64,000 nucleotides of DNA from Tricholoma matsutake (GCA_026075535.2 AP026545.1:6076001-6140000), one strand, 5' to 3'. Shown: positions 10,845-22,525, counted from the stretch's first letter. A program made the numbers and translations. Notes: generated from the sequence alone by a model not told the origin.

Positions 10845-12660
10845 TCAGTAAAAAAGATTGGTCACGTAAATGTATGGTTTTGGTCATACTAAGTCGGGTC
10901 TAGTCAGGTTGTACAAATATAAGACTAAAAGTCCATGTTTTTGGACTAACACCTGATCAAGCCAGTCGATACTTAGTCAGGCTCAGTCAAAAGAAACGTT
11001 GGGTAAAAGTAAAGGTCCGATTGGTTTGGTCAGGTCAAAGTCAACTGTTAGTATAGTGAAAGTCATGTAATAGTCTGGTTATTGTCATATTGAGTAATCC
11101 TTAATATTCATGCATTGGTCAGGCAGAAGTCATGTAAATGTCATTGAGTATTCATATTGGTGTCATGCAAATGTGGTAACACAGGAGGACAGTGAAAGTA
11201 ATAAGTCAGGGCAGTAAGTAGAACACACATCCAAACCCCAGGCCCCCAAGTGCATCCAGCTCTATTCCCTCGCCTCTTGCAGTATCCTTCTCGCTCGGGG
11301 ACCTGATCCGATACTAGTAGTCTCACTGGTGCGCGAGACGGCGGGGGGAGCACAGCGCACGCCCCTCATCACCCCTCATTGTTGCTGCTGCTCTTGCCCC
11401 TCGTTCTTGTTGTCATATGTCCCCCGCTGGTGTCCATGGTTTGTGCTGGTGTTGTTCCTGTCATCCCCATGATGGCAGTGGGCTGGGTGCGCATTGTCTT
11501 CCTCTCGCGGCTGTTGTTGCTCCTGGTTGGGGTGTTGGTGCTGTCAAGGTGGCAGTTTCAGTGGAGGTGTCATGGTCCCTTGGTGCTGTTTGTCTTCCTC
11601 AGGCATGGGGGGAGGGGGTCGTCATGTAGAATAAATGAACAAAGTTAGTTAAAAGAAAAAAATAAGAAACAAAAAAAAACTTACCTGTGGCCCAAATGAT
11701 GAGAGGCTCATCATTTGGGCCTGTTTTCTATGTGATGCTACCCCTCCTTCTCCCTATTCCCAGTGATGGTTAGTCTGTCGTCGTCATCGTCCATTGTGGG
11801 GGTGGTCATCGTCCCTCCTCATGGTGGTGGTCATCGTCCCTCGTGGTGGTCACTGACCCTCATTGTTGCTGACCCTCCCCACCATTGTTGTCCCTCGTCC
11901 TTGTCATCCTGGTCCTGTCCTTCACCATTGTCCCCATGCAGTCCCCTGTTGCCTCGTTGTTAGTGATCGCCCATTGTCGTTAGCAATCCCTGTCATTGCT
12001 GATCCCCCATCGTCGTTGGCAGCCCCATTGGTAGTTGTCATTCCCGGAAGTTGGCGCACGACAGGTGGCTTTCGGTGTTGTTTCCAAGTGTCTTGAAACA
12101 CCCCCAGGGTGTTGGAGCATTGCAGAGGCTAAGTTTCGTCTATTCAGCATACATTAGATGGAACACATACACATGGGCCCAAGAGGCATTGCCCCTCAAG
12201 CCATTTCCCACAACACTTGCTATCCTCACTGTCCCATACCCTCATTTTGCCGCACCCTTGTCGTGGCTCAACACCATTGTGTAGAATGGTGTTGGTGGCC
12301 AAGGTCGATGGAGAACTGCCCTCATGTTTGGGGCTAGTGGTGAGTTATAAAATAGAGAAGAAAGCAACTGTACATACTCCTGTGCCGCTGGTAGTAAGAG
12401 GAAAGTGGTTGAAGTCAAACAACTCACCTTGCTGGCGGAGTTTGAATGACCTTAGGTTGTGAACGCAAGGTTGGGCAAAGATAAACCACACATGGGGCCC
12501 TGAGGCTGTGTGGATTTGAATTACAAACATTCATCAATGCATCTGAGCACGAGCGGTCAAGTATAGTCCACTTGAGTCAGGCTACTTGACGAATAAATGA
12601 TGTTGTCCAGACTTCACATGACCATCACATTACCAAACCTGACGTATCTTTTTTACTGAG
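10845..12660. mobile_element. 1.8-kb TIR element nested in the 3.3-kb transposon
   Basis: The left end TCAGTAAAAAAGAT (from 10845) is mirrored by ATCTTTTTTACTGA at the right end (to 12660). The word GTTCAACC stands directly outside on both sides (10837-10844 and 12661-12668), an apparent 7-8 bp target duplication; one base of the boundary is ambiguous. Both subterminal regions (about 10855-11170 and 12545-12655) are dense in GTCA[GT]GT-type words in mirrored orientation. No protein gene is recognisable. The middle (11340-12060) is a skewed CT/GT-rich tract that opens long low-complexity frames on both strands. Confidence 0.7.
11689..11721. repeat. Perfect 15-bp hairpin inside the inner element
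   Basis: GGCCCAAATGATGAG and its exact reverse complement are separated by only AGG. It lies just after an A-rich tract (11650-11680). It could be a cruciform-forming site or the remains of a tiny insertion. Confidence 0.85.
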
Positions 12661-12861
12661 GTTCAACCCTGTATTTTTATCCGGACCAGATCAGGCCTAT
12701 GGCCTGCGAGGCAGTTCTTATCCGGACATATACCTCAGGGATCAACATGATTTTTGCCCATTTTCTATCCGCACGGCCTCAGGGATTCAAAAAAATTTTG
12801 GCCATTTTTATCCAGACAGGGATCAGGCATTTTGGGGGGTTGTCGGGGGTCCTGGAAGGGC

Positions 12862-13897
12862 CCATTCAAGTTGGTTGAGTGAGTCTTTTCACATGTCGAT
12901 GTGGTCTGTTCGTGCCTCATTCCTTCTCTAGTGCACGTATTGGTCAGTTCTGGGTGTCTTATGCCACAATCCATCGTTTGCCGCACATCCGATGGGCAGC
13001 AAAATGAGGGCTTTTCCAACATGCTACGTGTACACGGCCTGAGTCTGGAATGTGCATTCTATTGTTTACTGTACGTCGATATTTCCGTACTGACTCTGGA
13101 GCTTGTACATATTCCTTTCCTCTATAACTGGGTTCTACTTTGTCCTGCGCTCGCCCATTCAACAGTTCATCGTGGTTATGCGGCGTTGTCTCCCAGATCC
13201 ACCAACCCTCAACAAGAATATGTTCTTCTGGCTTCTGCTGCACTCGTTCTGGCGCTTTTATTACATACAAACCTTGCATTTCGTTTCAAGATGCTTCAAG
13301 ACCTATTTAGTGGTAATATTGACCTCGCCTCAATTGCCTCCTGCTCTGTAGATGAAGGTGCAGCTGCGAGCTTAATGCACTTCATACAGAATGGTCCATC
13401 GAGTCCACGGAACGACACTGCACATCCAGAGCAGAGACCCATAACGGGAAGTCCCAAATGCAGTAAAGGCGGCAGCGCAGAGGGAAGGCACGGGTACTGT
13501 TGGTGATGAAGTCTATAACTTTTAGGTTCAAACCACGAATTTGTGCCAGGCGGAGGCGCCGCTGCCTACTCGTCCCAAACAACAGAGAAACTGATTCATT
13601 TTGTATGCTAGATAAATTGGCTGGAGGATAACTTGGTGAATACAGGGCCATTTCGTGCAGGCCCATCTAAGACATCATGCTGGCATGGAAAAACTTGAAC
13701 ATGCCAGCGAATATGTTTGGTAAAAGTCATCAAATAAAGCCAAATACTGTCTTTCTGGAATATTGAAATTTGCCTGAACATAGTGTCGAAGAGCTCCTAA
13801 CCACGCAAGCAAGCCTCGAATACGCGAAAGTGTTATGTTGGCTCAAACAGTCACCCTCAGATCCTTCACCCAATATGCCCAGCAGCGGCCACTCACC
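12862..13897. other. Interior of the outer repeat unit, no supportable gene
   Basis: This is unique sequence between the 3.3-kb transposon and the right arm. A plus-strand open frame of about 200 codons (12901-13506) is present, but it has no recognisable domain, irregular composition and no matching exon pattern. I do not annotate it. Confidence 0.4.
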
Positions 13898-14285
13898 CAA
13901 AGCATAGATGGTTTGCTAACCTATGATATATCCTAACGATGGATATCAACGAATTGGGCACTAGTAGTACATAGCGGCAAAACATGTAGCTGACTTAATC
14001 TCAGAAATGCGACCGAAGTCCAACGACACATGGCCTGGATTCGAACGCTCAATTTAAAAATAAAAATAGCTGTTTATGAACACAATATATACATACAAAA
14101 GTGTTATGCACCAAAAAAATGAAAGGAAAAGGTTAAGAATGAGTAAAGTAGCCTGCTCGTCATTCCCGACGACGAGTACAACATTAGTCGAGACCGTGGG
14201 AGGCGCTGATCGGCGGATGCTTGTGTGTATTATGGTTAGGATTTAGTAGGATCACTCCGGATTCAAAGTCTTTGAGTTCAGATCC
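13898..14285 (-). repeat. Right arm of the ~385-bp inverted repeat
   Basis: Reverse complement of 9086-9470 over its whole length. Small differences (for example an extra A near the outer end and a shorter T tract) show that the arms have diverged a little. Confidence 0.85.
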
Positions 14286-15329
14286 TGCCTGGCACTCCTG
14301 GTGCACCGTAGTCATCGGAGGTCTGTGCACAACGAAGGTCAAGAAGGGCAAGAAGAAGAAACACGTTCTTCCTTGCTCTTCCTCATCCCTCACTTTGACA
14401 GACGCCGTGTGCATCCTCAGATCTTCTGTGTTAACAAATAATATTTTACATTGTTGAACTCAAACTCAGATATAACGAGCTTGGGACTATACAAAGCCAG
14501 TACATAAGCAAGCATGGGTTGGGAACATTCACATAATATTAACGCACTCACTATTATATTATACTGAGGCAGATATGATCACGACTTTTCTCGGTGGAAG
14601 TTCCTTTCCGAACAGGCGGTCAAAGAAGCGTGGAAGCTTGATCCTTTCAGAATGGAAGTTCAATGGCGGATCTAGGAGGAAACGAAGGAGCTATATCCCC
14701 AACTTAATTTTTTTTCGTCTCGTAGAGGAAAATGGCGCCTGAAACCGAAACCAGGCAACAAAACTCAGTTTTATTTCAATCGAGGTACGAACTTTGTGAT
14801 CATATTTATTACCCATGTCGGATCTCATTAGATCGCCCTCAAATTTACATAGAAACTCGTAACGTTAGGTCATGCACAGGAGGCGCATCAAACAATGTTT
14901 TGTGGTTCAAATGAAGCTTCGTTCTCGTGACTAAGTTCAGGTGTCATGTTCATTGTTCAATATCGTTTGTTTGATTGTATCAAGATGTCATATTTTGCAG
15001 GTTGCGGTGGATGGCATGAATGGTGGATTTTTTTTAAAGAGAATGAGCTTCTAGTACGGTTTGTAACTCTATATAGTATATAGCATACTTGTGGCTTGTT
15101 GTTCCATGATCGATGTTACTTGTTACTGTTAGCGAGCATGTGGATTGTTGCCGTCATTGTCACTAGAATCAAGCTGAATCAAGGGCTCATCATCAGCTGG
15201 CAAATCGAGGGGCGCCTAGAATGGATTCCGGTGAGAATTATCCCGGCACGCGACCATCACGTCTGCCTCCGATATAAAATGTCGATGACATCGATTGTAT
15301 AACGGAACCCGTTCGCGCCCAGCATCACC
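14286..15329. other. Gene-free stretch, promoter side of the trehalase gene
   Basis: No open frame longer than about 80 codons and no motif I recognise. The last few hundred bases should hold the trehalase promoter. Confidence 0.5.
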
Positions 15330-18262
15330 ATGCTGATCCCAGTCACCTTTGCTACTCTCGCGTGTCTGCTGCACCTCAGTTTCGCTCAGTCGACCTCGAC
15401 TACCCCCGTCCCGACTGCTACTCCAAGCGCGACCGCCTCCCTAGCCAGCTTGTTGCCTTCGCAAGCTGCCCTTCCTCCTAACCAAAGTTGGTGCCCATCT
15501 GAGATATTCTGTGCTGGCGCTGTAGGTTGCATCATTTTGTATTGTGCATAGTGTTGAAGTTGAAATCCAATTCAGCTATTACAAACAGTAAATGTTGCAA
15601 ACCTATACCCGGATGACAAGACGTTCGTTGACAAAGTGTGTACATCAATTATACATTTCTAAATTAATTTTCATACTCTGAATTCACAGCCAACCAGCAA
15701 AAACTCAAGCATTGTACTTTCAGATTTCCAAAAAATAGGATCAACAGCAACGTATGGCCAAATGGTAAACTTTGTCGACAATGATTTCCGAGGAGAAGGA
15801 CAAGAACTCCAGGCCCTTACGCTCTCCAACCTCAATCCAAATCCCAACTTTCTGAACAACGTTACTTCTGCGCCCGTTCTGCACGCGTTTGCGCAGACTG
15901 TCCATACATTATGGTCTCATTTGATTCGAGGGACGAACGAGTCGCTTGTTTGTCCGGCAGGCGGACAGGGCCCATGCGAGAGCTCTTTGATTCCCCTAAA
16001 TCATACCTTCGTTGTACCTGGTAAAGCATCTGCCAACCCCTGACCACATTAAAATATTTCTAATATTTCCCATCTAATATTTCCCATCAAGGCGGACGTT
16101 TCCGTGAACAATACTACTGGGATAGTTTCTGGATTGTGGAAGGCTTAATCGAGTCTGGATTGTTTGATATCGTTAATGCCACGCTTCAAAACTTCATGGA
16201 TGAAATTGAGACCTTTGGGTTCATCCCGAATGGAGGACGAATTTATTGTATGATCAGTCGTCTGTCACGGCCGCTTTATATTGATGTTTTTCGTAGACTT
16301 GAACCGATCTCAGCCTCCGGTGTTCATACAGGTGATCAATCACAGTATCTGTAGTTGTGATGGTGCTTAAAATGTAGTTTCTTAGATGCTGTCGCGATAT
16401 GTTGCCGCGAGCGGTGACAACAGCATTCTTGCCCGTGCTTTGCCTTTGGCTGAGGTATTACTCGACATCGTTTACCTTGCCCTATTTTTATTAACTGTAT
16501 GCTGCGTACAGAGAGAGCTTACATGGTGGGCTGACCACCGCGCTGTTACGGTCACAAGTCCTTTCACAAACAGGACACATACCATGTACCGTTACTCAGT
16601 GACCAATACTGCTCCCCGACCTGAGTCATATCTCGTCGGTAAGGAAAGGTTCTAACAACATTTTGTTCATTGTAGTAATATCACTTCAGATTACCTGACA
16701 GCAAATGGGCCTGGAATCAACCCCCCCTTGAATGACACTCAAAAGGCTGCATTGTATGCCGAGCTTGCCAGTGGCGCAGAGACCGGTATGCATATGCACC
16801 CACACGTCCGTGCTACGGGTTTCGTTTGATTCATCTCCTAGGATGGGACTATACTGCCCGTTGGTTCAGACCAACAGCAAATGGCAGTAACGATGGCCTG
16901 AGAAGTTTGGATGTCAGGAATAATGTCGCAATTGACCTAAACAGTATTCTTTGTAAGATGCATCATCGTCTCGAGCCAGAGCCGGTATGCTCACAAAATT
17001 TTGGCTGAAGACAAGGATCACATCCTCATGGCCAGTCTATACGGCTCGTCCAATAGCTCCGCAGCGAGCGGACACAGTGCTGCTGCTCAGGCACTCCGAG
17101 ATGGCATCATCGATCTTATGTGGGACCCTTCTAAGGTCTTTATTGTTTGCTCCATTGGTCTTGGGTCCTAACCCTTCCATATCAGCTTGCGTTCTACGAC
17201 TTCAACCTCGGGATCAATGCTCGAAACACGATCTTCTCGGCCGCCACGTTCTATCCCCTTTGGAGTGGCATCATCCCCGATGAAGTCCTTAGCGGTCAAG
17301 ACAAGGCCTTTGCCTTCTTCTCATCTGTCAACCTCGTCATGAACCGGTACAACGGAACATTCCCGTCCACCTTTATCCAATCTGGACTACAATGGTGACT
17401 ATCCTTTACCTAATCCTCCTACACCCACTGACAGCCCATAATCTAAAAGGGACGCCCCTAATTGTTGGCCCCCGCACACTTACATCATCCTGCAAGCCCT
17501 ACGGGCGCTTCCCGCGAACATCACCGGTGGAGTGCTCCCCACGCCCACTGGCAACCAATCGACCTTCAATCTCATCCCCGCCAACCAAATTGCGCTCAAC
17601 GAATCGCAACTTCCTGGACAGCCACTTCGTACCGGCAACAATGCGACTATCACTGGTGCGAAGGCGGATATCAACAGACTGAATGGGACGGTGTTTAATG
17701 GTGGGAATGCGACCAGTGGAGAGGGGTGGGCGTTAGCGCTGCAGAGGGAGGTGGCCAATAGGTATTTAGCGAGCGCATTTTGTAGTTGGCGGGCGACTGG
17801 GGGGTCGATACCAGGTATCGTGCCGAGGCTGTCGGATCCGGAGTTGAACGTTACTGGGAGTATTGGGAATAGTGGGCATGTGAGTTAGTTTCACCACTCT
17901 TTTGCGACTCTACTCACACTGCTTGTTTGACGGTTCTAGATGTATGAGAAATTCTCCGTCCTGGAGACCGACTCGGCAGGAGGCGGCGGAGAGTATGTCG
18001 TCCAGGTGGATTTTCTCGGGTTCATTTCCTTTGCAAGTGTAGTTTTGACATTGTTACTTTGTTTTAGGATGGATTTGGATGGACGAACGGAGTCGTGCTC
18101 TGGATCACGAGCAACTATGGTCCTAACTTGTCAGACCCTCAGTGCCCATCTCTGTTGGCTGCTACAACGGGTGCAAAATCGAGTGGTGCTGCTAGTGTCG
18201 GGCTCCCGTATGCTACGGTGGTGCTAACTGTCGTGTTAGGGGTTCTGGCACAGTTGTTGTAG
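15330..18262 (+). CDS. Trehalase, GH37, secreted and probably GPI-anchored
   Basis: It hydrolyses trehalose to two glucose molecules at the cell surface (acid-trehalase role). The ATG at 15330 opens a signal peptide (MLIPVTFATLACLLHLSFAQ) followed by a Ser/Thr/Pro linker. Signature 1 of family GH37, PGGRFREQYYWDSFW, is at about 16090-16135. Signature 2, QWDAPNCWPP, is split by an intron at about 17394-17451. Other family blocks include SGAETGWDYTARWF, LDVRNNVAIDLNS and AFYDFNLGINARNTIFSAAT. The catalytic Glu region is in GSGGEY-like form as AGGGGEYVVQDGFGWTNGV. The C-terminus is a Ser/Ala-rich stretch and a hydrophobic tail (YATVVLTVVLGVLAQLL, TAG at 18260), as in GPI-anchored proteins. There are about a dozen short introns. 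Confidence 0.93.
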
Positions 18263-18996
18263 TAGTGTGAGGACCACGGATGTAGTTGTGAGAAGTTGTG
18301 CGCAGAATGAACACTGTTGTAGCTTTTGATGAGAGGGGTGCAGCCGTTCGGCGTGTGAAGACTTATTTATCTACACTATTGCATGTCAGAGAAGGCTGAG
18401 ATGGTCTGTCAGTGCCAACAACTTGAACAACAGAGCTTGGACAGTAAGTCGAGATGCAGACAGATTATGGAATTCGTGTCTTCTTTGCTGGTGAGTCAGG
18501 AGAGGAGACGCTGTGTAACTTGCGGCATGCCCCGCGGAAAAACTCACCAATTAGTACTATGCCGCACGTTACTAAACGGATGCGAAGCATCCGGGTGAGT
18601 CCAGCCATCATGATTCATCTAAATAACAAAATCTGAACAGAAGGCTTATCCAGGGTTTCTGGTATATATATGCACGGTTGCATCTGGAAGACATCCTTTA
18701 CCTTTAAATCAGGTGTTACAAGCGAGGAAGTCGAGAAAGCTGGAGTGGGTAATCTCGAACTGCACGATCGCCAGTGATTGTGAAGTTCGAACCACTTTGC
18801 GCCACATCTAGTAAGCGATAGCTTGAGTGATTTTACCAGAACGTGAGGCATTGACATGGATTAAGAAATGCAAAGTAGTGAGGTCCCATATTTGATCATC
18901 TTGAAAGCAATCAAGCGAAATATAATTACACGTTTATCGAATAACATACCGAAAGCGTGAGTAATGAAGTCTAGTCGGACGTGCCAGATTGATGGA
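18263..18996. other. Convergent intergenic region
   Basis: Holds the 3' ends of trehalase and the Msp1-like gene. A small perfect inverted repeat (CGGATGC gaa GCATCCG) lies near 18578-18594. No gene seen. Confidence 0.5.
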
Positions 18997-20486
18997 TTAT
19001 GCGGCAAGTTCGTCGTCAGGTGAAGGTAAATGGCTCGTCCCGTCGTGGAGAAAAAAATCCTCAAGAGTTAGAGGTCGTAGATGGAAGCCCTGATACCGTG
19101 TATACATCAGCCCTATTCCGACCAGAAAAATAAAAGGTAGTAGCATACCTCCAGCTGTCCCTTCTCTAAAAGTTCCCTGTGCTCAGCTGCGCCACGCATG
19201 TACTCACGCACCGGAACCATGGCCGCATTCCGACACATCTCCCGAAGGTCCGACCCTGAGTATCCTTCTGATAGCTCTGCAAGCGATGTCATAGGGAACT
19301 CGGGTGCGAGTTTCGTGTCTTTCAACATCTAAGAAGAGCAGTCAATGTCGCGCAACAATTCATCTGATGACAAGGAGATCAGACCAGAGAAAGGATTTTT
19401 AGCCGTTGGTCGACATTCGGTAGTTGTACCGCGAATCGTTTGGGCATGCGCCGGAGAATAGCGGCATCAATGTCATTTGGTCTATTTGTGGCGCCGAGAA
19501 CAAGTATCCTATCTGAGGCGGACAGCAGGCCATCCCATAATCTACGACAGCACATCAGCTCATGCAGACAACGTCGTTGGAAGAATTTATACTCACGTCA
19601 TGAACTCAGCCTTCATCATGCCTGTGACTTCATGGTCACCCTTGGTCCTCTCTCTCAGAAACGAGTCGATTTCGTCAATAAAGATGATGCTCGGTTGAGT
19701 CTTCCGCGCGAGGCTGAACAGACCAGCGACCAGCTTATTCGACTCCCCATACCATTTGTTCGTCAGCACTGATGCGGCGATGTTGATGAATGTTGCGCCA
19801 GATTCCTTGGCAAGTGCTTTTGCAAGCATCGTTTTCCCACACCCTGGTGGGCCGAAGAGGAGGACACCCTTGGGAGCGCTGAGAAGCGATGAAGAAGAGG
19901 TGAAGAGGTCAGGATATAGCAGTGGATATATTATAGATTCGCGGAGCGAACTGATGATGGATTCGAGTCCCCCGATGTCTACGTGTGCAAAATGAATCCA
20001 GAGAGGCAAGTGATTAAGTCCGTACGTACCGTTGAAGTTGACATGGATATCATCTGGATGTATTACTTCGTTCGCAACTTTCCCTATCAATCAAGTTAAT
20101 GGTGCCTGTCCCATGATAGATGATGCTGCGTACTTTCGTGTTCATTAAGCTTCAGATCCGCATGTCCCAGCCGCTTTAGTGCCTCTAGCTGCTTCGCCTT
20201 CACAGTCTCTTTTTTTTCTTGCGAGACGGTGTCTAAGACCCACTGGTTCCATGGGTTGTCAATGGGATAGGTGACTCTTTACGGTGGAATGCCGCAGCTC
20301 ACCCGCATGGTATAGAACAAAGCTGCCTTGCATGCACGTTTAGCGAAGTGTATAGAGACTAAAGATTCAACACACTTGAGAAGCTATAAAAAGGGCGACT
20401 GTGTAATATTTTGTATCAGGAGCAGCTGAGTGAAATTAGTGGAACGTACCGTCTAACATGGCTCGTTTCGTGCTTGAAGTGACCAT
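18997..20486 (-). CDS. Msp1/ATAD1-type AAA ATPase of the mitochondrial outer membrane
   Basis: Members of this family extract mislocalised tail-anchored proteins from the mitochondrial outer membrane. The single AAA domain is complete: [20 protein letters not shown], Walker [19 protein letters not shown], pore-loop region [11 protein letters not shown], Walker [13 protein letters not shown], sensor 1 [20 protein letters not shown], and [20 protein letters not shown] as sensor 2/helix 7. The last exon ends [20 protein letters not shown] and ELAA with TAA at 18997. Upstream, short exons give a hydrophobic helix ([16 protein letters not shown]) and [20 protein letters not shown], consistent with the N-terminal membrane anchor and linker. 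The start ([15 protein letters not shown] at 20486) is a best guess; the first two exons are short. Confidence 0.88.
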
Positions 20487-21954
20487 GGTTGCGAGATTTA
20501 GGTCGAGAATATAGGACAGAGTTTGGAACGGAGGTTGCTTGAAGTCGTCTACGCCCTCACGTCGACTTCGCCAACCTGATGCTATTATTAGCAAATTATT
20601 AGTAACATTTCACGTGTATGGACTCAAACGAGGATACTTACTACAATACAAGCTTAATATCCTTCCTTCTAGCATTGTATCATAACGACGCTGCACCTCG
20701 GCAAGGGTGAATGACTCAGGCTCGGCTCCGAGTCACTACTGTAACGACTCAATCTATTCAAGGTGCGAACAAAGATGTCCCATTCGCGGAAGATACGAGG
20801 GAAGTTACTCTGAGAGTGTGAGAGACGACAGCAGACTTGGACGAATGAAGGGCGATAACCGGAGAATAAACTAAAATCAACTGATAGTGCACATAGTGTT
20901 GATTCAGGGCGCTACGGGCTAATACCTATACTGGTATGAAGGTCTTGGACCTTGGGATGCTGGGATGCGGAAGTAATGTGTGTTACACAGACTTACACAG
21001 CCTTGAAAACGCATAGCAGCGAATGTAGTACGTACATGTTGTTCGCCCGTCATGGTCGGAGTTAATAACTTCCTCTCCTAAGCGCCCCTTCACCCTTCAT
21101 CATGGATCTCATCAAGAACATATCTGCCTTCGGCACAGTCCAGCGAGTCTGCCCTTCTCTTTCTCTGAGTGCTTGACGGGCCGTGCTGGCTTGTGCCGCT
21201 ACGAAAATCTGAGCGTTTGTGTTCTGGATATATCAGTGATTCGCTCGGTCACCTCGGAGAACAATCAACAGCTTTGCTGGAACTTCGCTCAATCCCATGT
21301 TTGTATGTGCTGATATACTTCGAACCTAACTTGGTGCCTTGCTCGTACTACGCGTTGGTATACTTTGGATCAAACTTGGTGCCTCTTCCCTTATTCTGCG
21401 AAGATTTTGAATTCCGGTAAATGCTTTCGTCTGTTACAAGAGGCTTGGGGTGCCGGGGCCATCTTGAAAGGCAGGCTGCAAGATCGCCCAGACTAAACTC
21501 TTGAGTTTACTATTTATAAATGTGTCATTCACAGCTTAGTGCTCTTGCAGGTTTTGCCCTACACAGCAACGACCCGACATATCGAGACGGCCAACAGGTT
21601 ATTGACAACATGCTCAAAATGATTGACGAATGTCATACCAAAGTCAACAAGTTTGAACGTTGGATTCTGCTCCAACCTCGGGTGGAACTTGCGTGTTCCT
21701 CTTTTCCTAATTTTGCTTCTGTCCTTGGCCTGACTGTAACAACAAGTCCACATTCTTTCTGGTAACCTCATTCTTCACTTACAAACCAGTTTGATTTCTT
21801 CTAGGGAGTAAAAGAGAATTGGCATTTGGCTGGATAGTCCGTCTATGTTCTACATGGACGAGTCCTCAGCACATAGCCCAGTAAAATGATATACAACTAG
21901 ACCCTGTTGCCATTTTCTGATCAATGAACCGATGGTATGGCATTATGGCAAGAA
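20487..21954. other. Gene-poor stretch
   Basis: It contains a broken partial copy of the neighbouring membrane-protein gene (20687-20830, listed separately). A plus-strand frame at 21520-21765 (with DGQQVIDNMLKMIDECHTKV) is unrecognised and has no supporting exons. Otherwise I see nothing. Confidence 0.4.
20687..20830 (-). pseudogene. Fragmentary second copy of the 3' part of the adjacent membrane-protein gene
   Basis: The words GACGCTGCACCTCGG (from 20687) and AGATGTCCCATTCGCGGAAGA (from 20773) recur, with a single mismatch in the second, at 22041 and about 22213 in the same order. On the minus strand the encoded FREWDIFVRTL resembles FRKWDIFSEHI of the intact gene. The spacing is shorter and the frame stops early, so this looks like a decayed local duplicate. 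Confidence 0.6.
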
Positions 21955-22525
21955 TTACGAGACAGGGAAAGGCAGAGTCATTCTCGTGCTTCCGCTTCCA
22001 GCGTTATCACGAGTCGCCATCCTAGGCTGTGCCTTGGGAGGACGCTGCACCTCGGCCTTGACCGTGGGTGCCGAAGAGGGAGTAAGGGTGAGTGAAGAGT
22101 CATTGATATCTGGATGAGGGTGTGCGATAGGGTTAACACCTTCGCGTCGGTCGTCGCGCGTAACAGAGGTCGAAGAAGAGGTGCAGCAGAACATCCATTT
22201 GATGTGTTCACTGAAGATGTCCCATTTGCGGAAGATATGCAGAGCGAGGAGGAAGAGGATAGCTAGTACTGCATGTCGATATATCAGAGGAGTGTGAGAC
22301 GCAATATAGGCAGGACGTACTCAGGGTAACGACGATAGAGGTCTCGACTAGACGAGATACACCCCCAGAATCAACCGGGCTGATGGTGGTGTTGGTGTCA
22401 TTGCGGGGCACAACGAGGGCTACAACTTGTGAAGGGTAGACCATAAAAGTACCCATGACAATGGAGACGAATGATGGTACCACTGAAAGTGGAAGCTGTG
22501 AAGCCGAAAGAACACAGGTGTTCAT
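21955..22525 (-). CDS. Small single-pass membrane protein, function unknown
   Basis: Two exons can be read on the minus strand. The first holds an Asn/Thr/Ser-rich segment (NDTNTTISPVDSGGVSRL) leading into ETSIVVTL. The second, after an intron at about 22261-22322, continues ILAILFLLALHIFRKWDIF, so one transmembrane helix spans the splice junction. The tail is Ser/Pro-rich and ends MTLPFPVS at 21955. The layout (outer Ser/Thr stretch, one helix, cytoplasmic tail) is common in lineage-specific basidiomycete surface proteins. I do not recognise a family, and further 5' exons up to about 22890 are possible. Confidence 0.45.

Larger units (their letters stand above)
9566..12853. mobile_element. 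3.29-kb TIR DNA transposon, 8-bp TSD, non-autonomous
   Basis: The first 35 bases (9566-9600) are a perfect reverse complement of the last 35 (12819-12853), starting AGGACCCCCGACAACC. Directly outside both ends is the same 8-bp word GGAAGGGC (9558-9565 and 12854-12861), a target-site duplication. Inside both ends are several copies of a motif like TTTTATCCGGAC near GATCAGGC, probably transposase-binding subterminal repeats. An 8-bp duplication fits hAT or the KDZ (Kyakuja-Dileera-Zisupton) group known from basidiomycetes. No transposase is visible; the only coding remnant is the broken minus-strand gene at 9963-10684. It carries a second element at 10845-12660. Confidence 0.85.
9086..14285. 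mobile_element. Outer unit of a nested transposon cluster, bounded by ~385-bp inverted repeats
   Basis: The sequences at 9086-9470 and 13898-14285 are near-identical in inverted orientation, differing by scattered substitutions and a few 1-3 nt indels. Subtracting the 3.3-kb insertion and its target duplication leaves a unit of about 1.9 kb with very long terminal inverted repeats and about 1.1 kb of interior. I find no convincing target-site duplication immediately outside the arms and no transposase inside. It is therefore either an old non-autonomous (foldback/MITE-like) element or two copies of one repeat in opposite orientation. Confidence 0.6.

Noticed and set aside
11379..11963. Long Val/Leu/Ser-rich open frames in the inner element
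   Set aside because: They come from a CT/GT-skewed low-complexity tract that is open in several frames at once.
12901..13506. 201-codon plus-strand open frame inside the outer repeat unit
   Set aside because: No recognisable domain, Cys/Leu-rich random-looking composition and no supporting exon structure; it lies within repeat sequence.
18745..18815. Possible tRNA gene on the minus strand (TGGCGCAAAGTGG ... GTTCGAGATT)
   Set aside because: The A-box-like and B-box-like words are present, but acceptor and anticodon stems do not pair.
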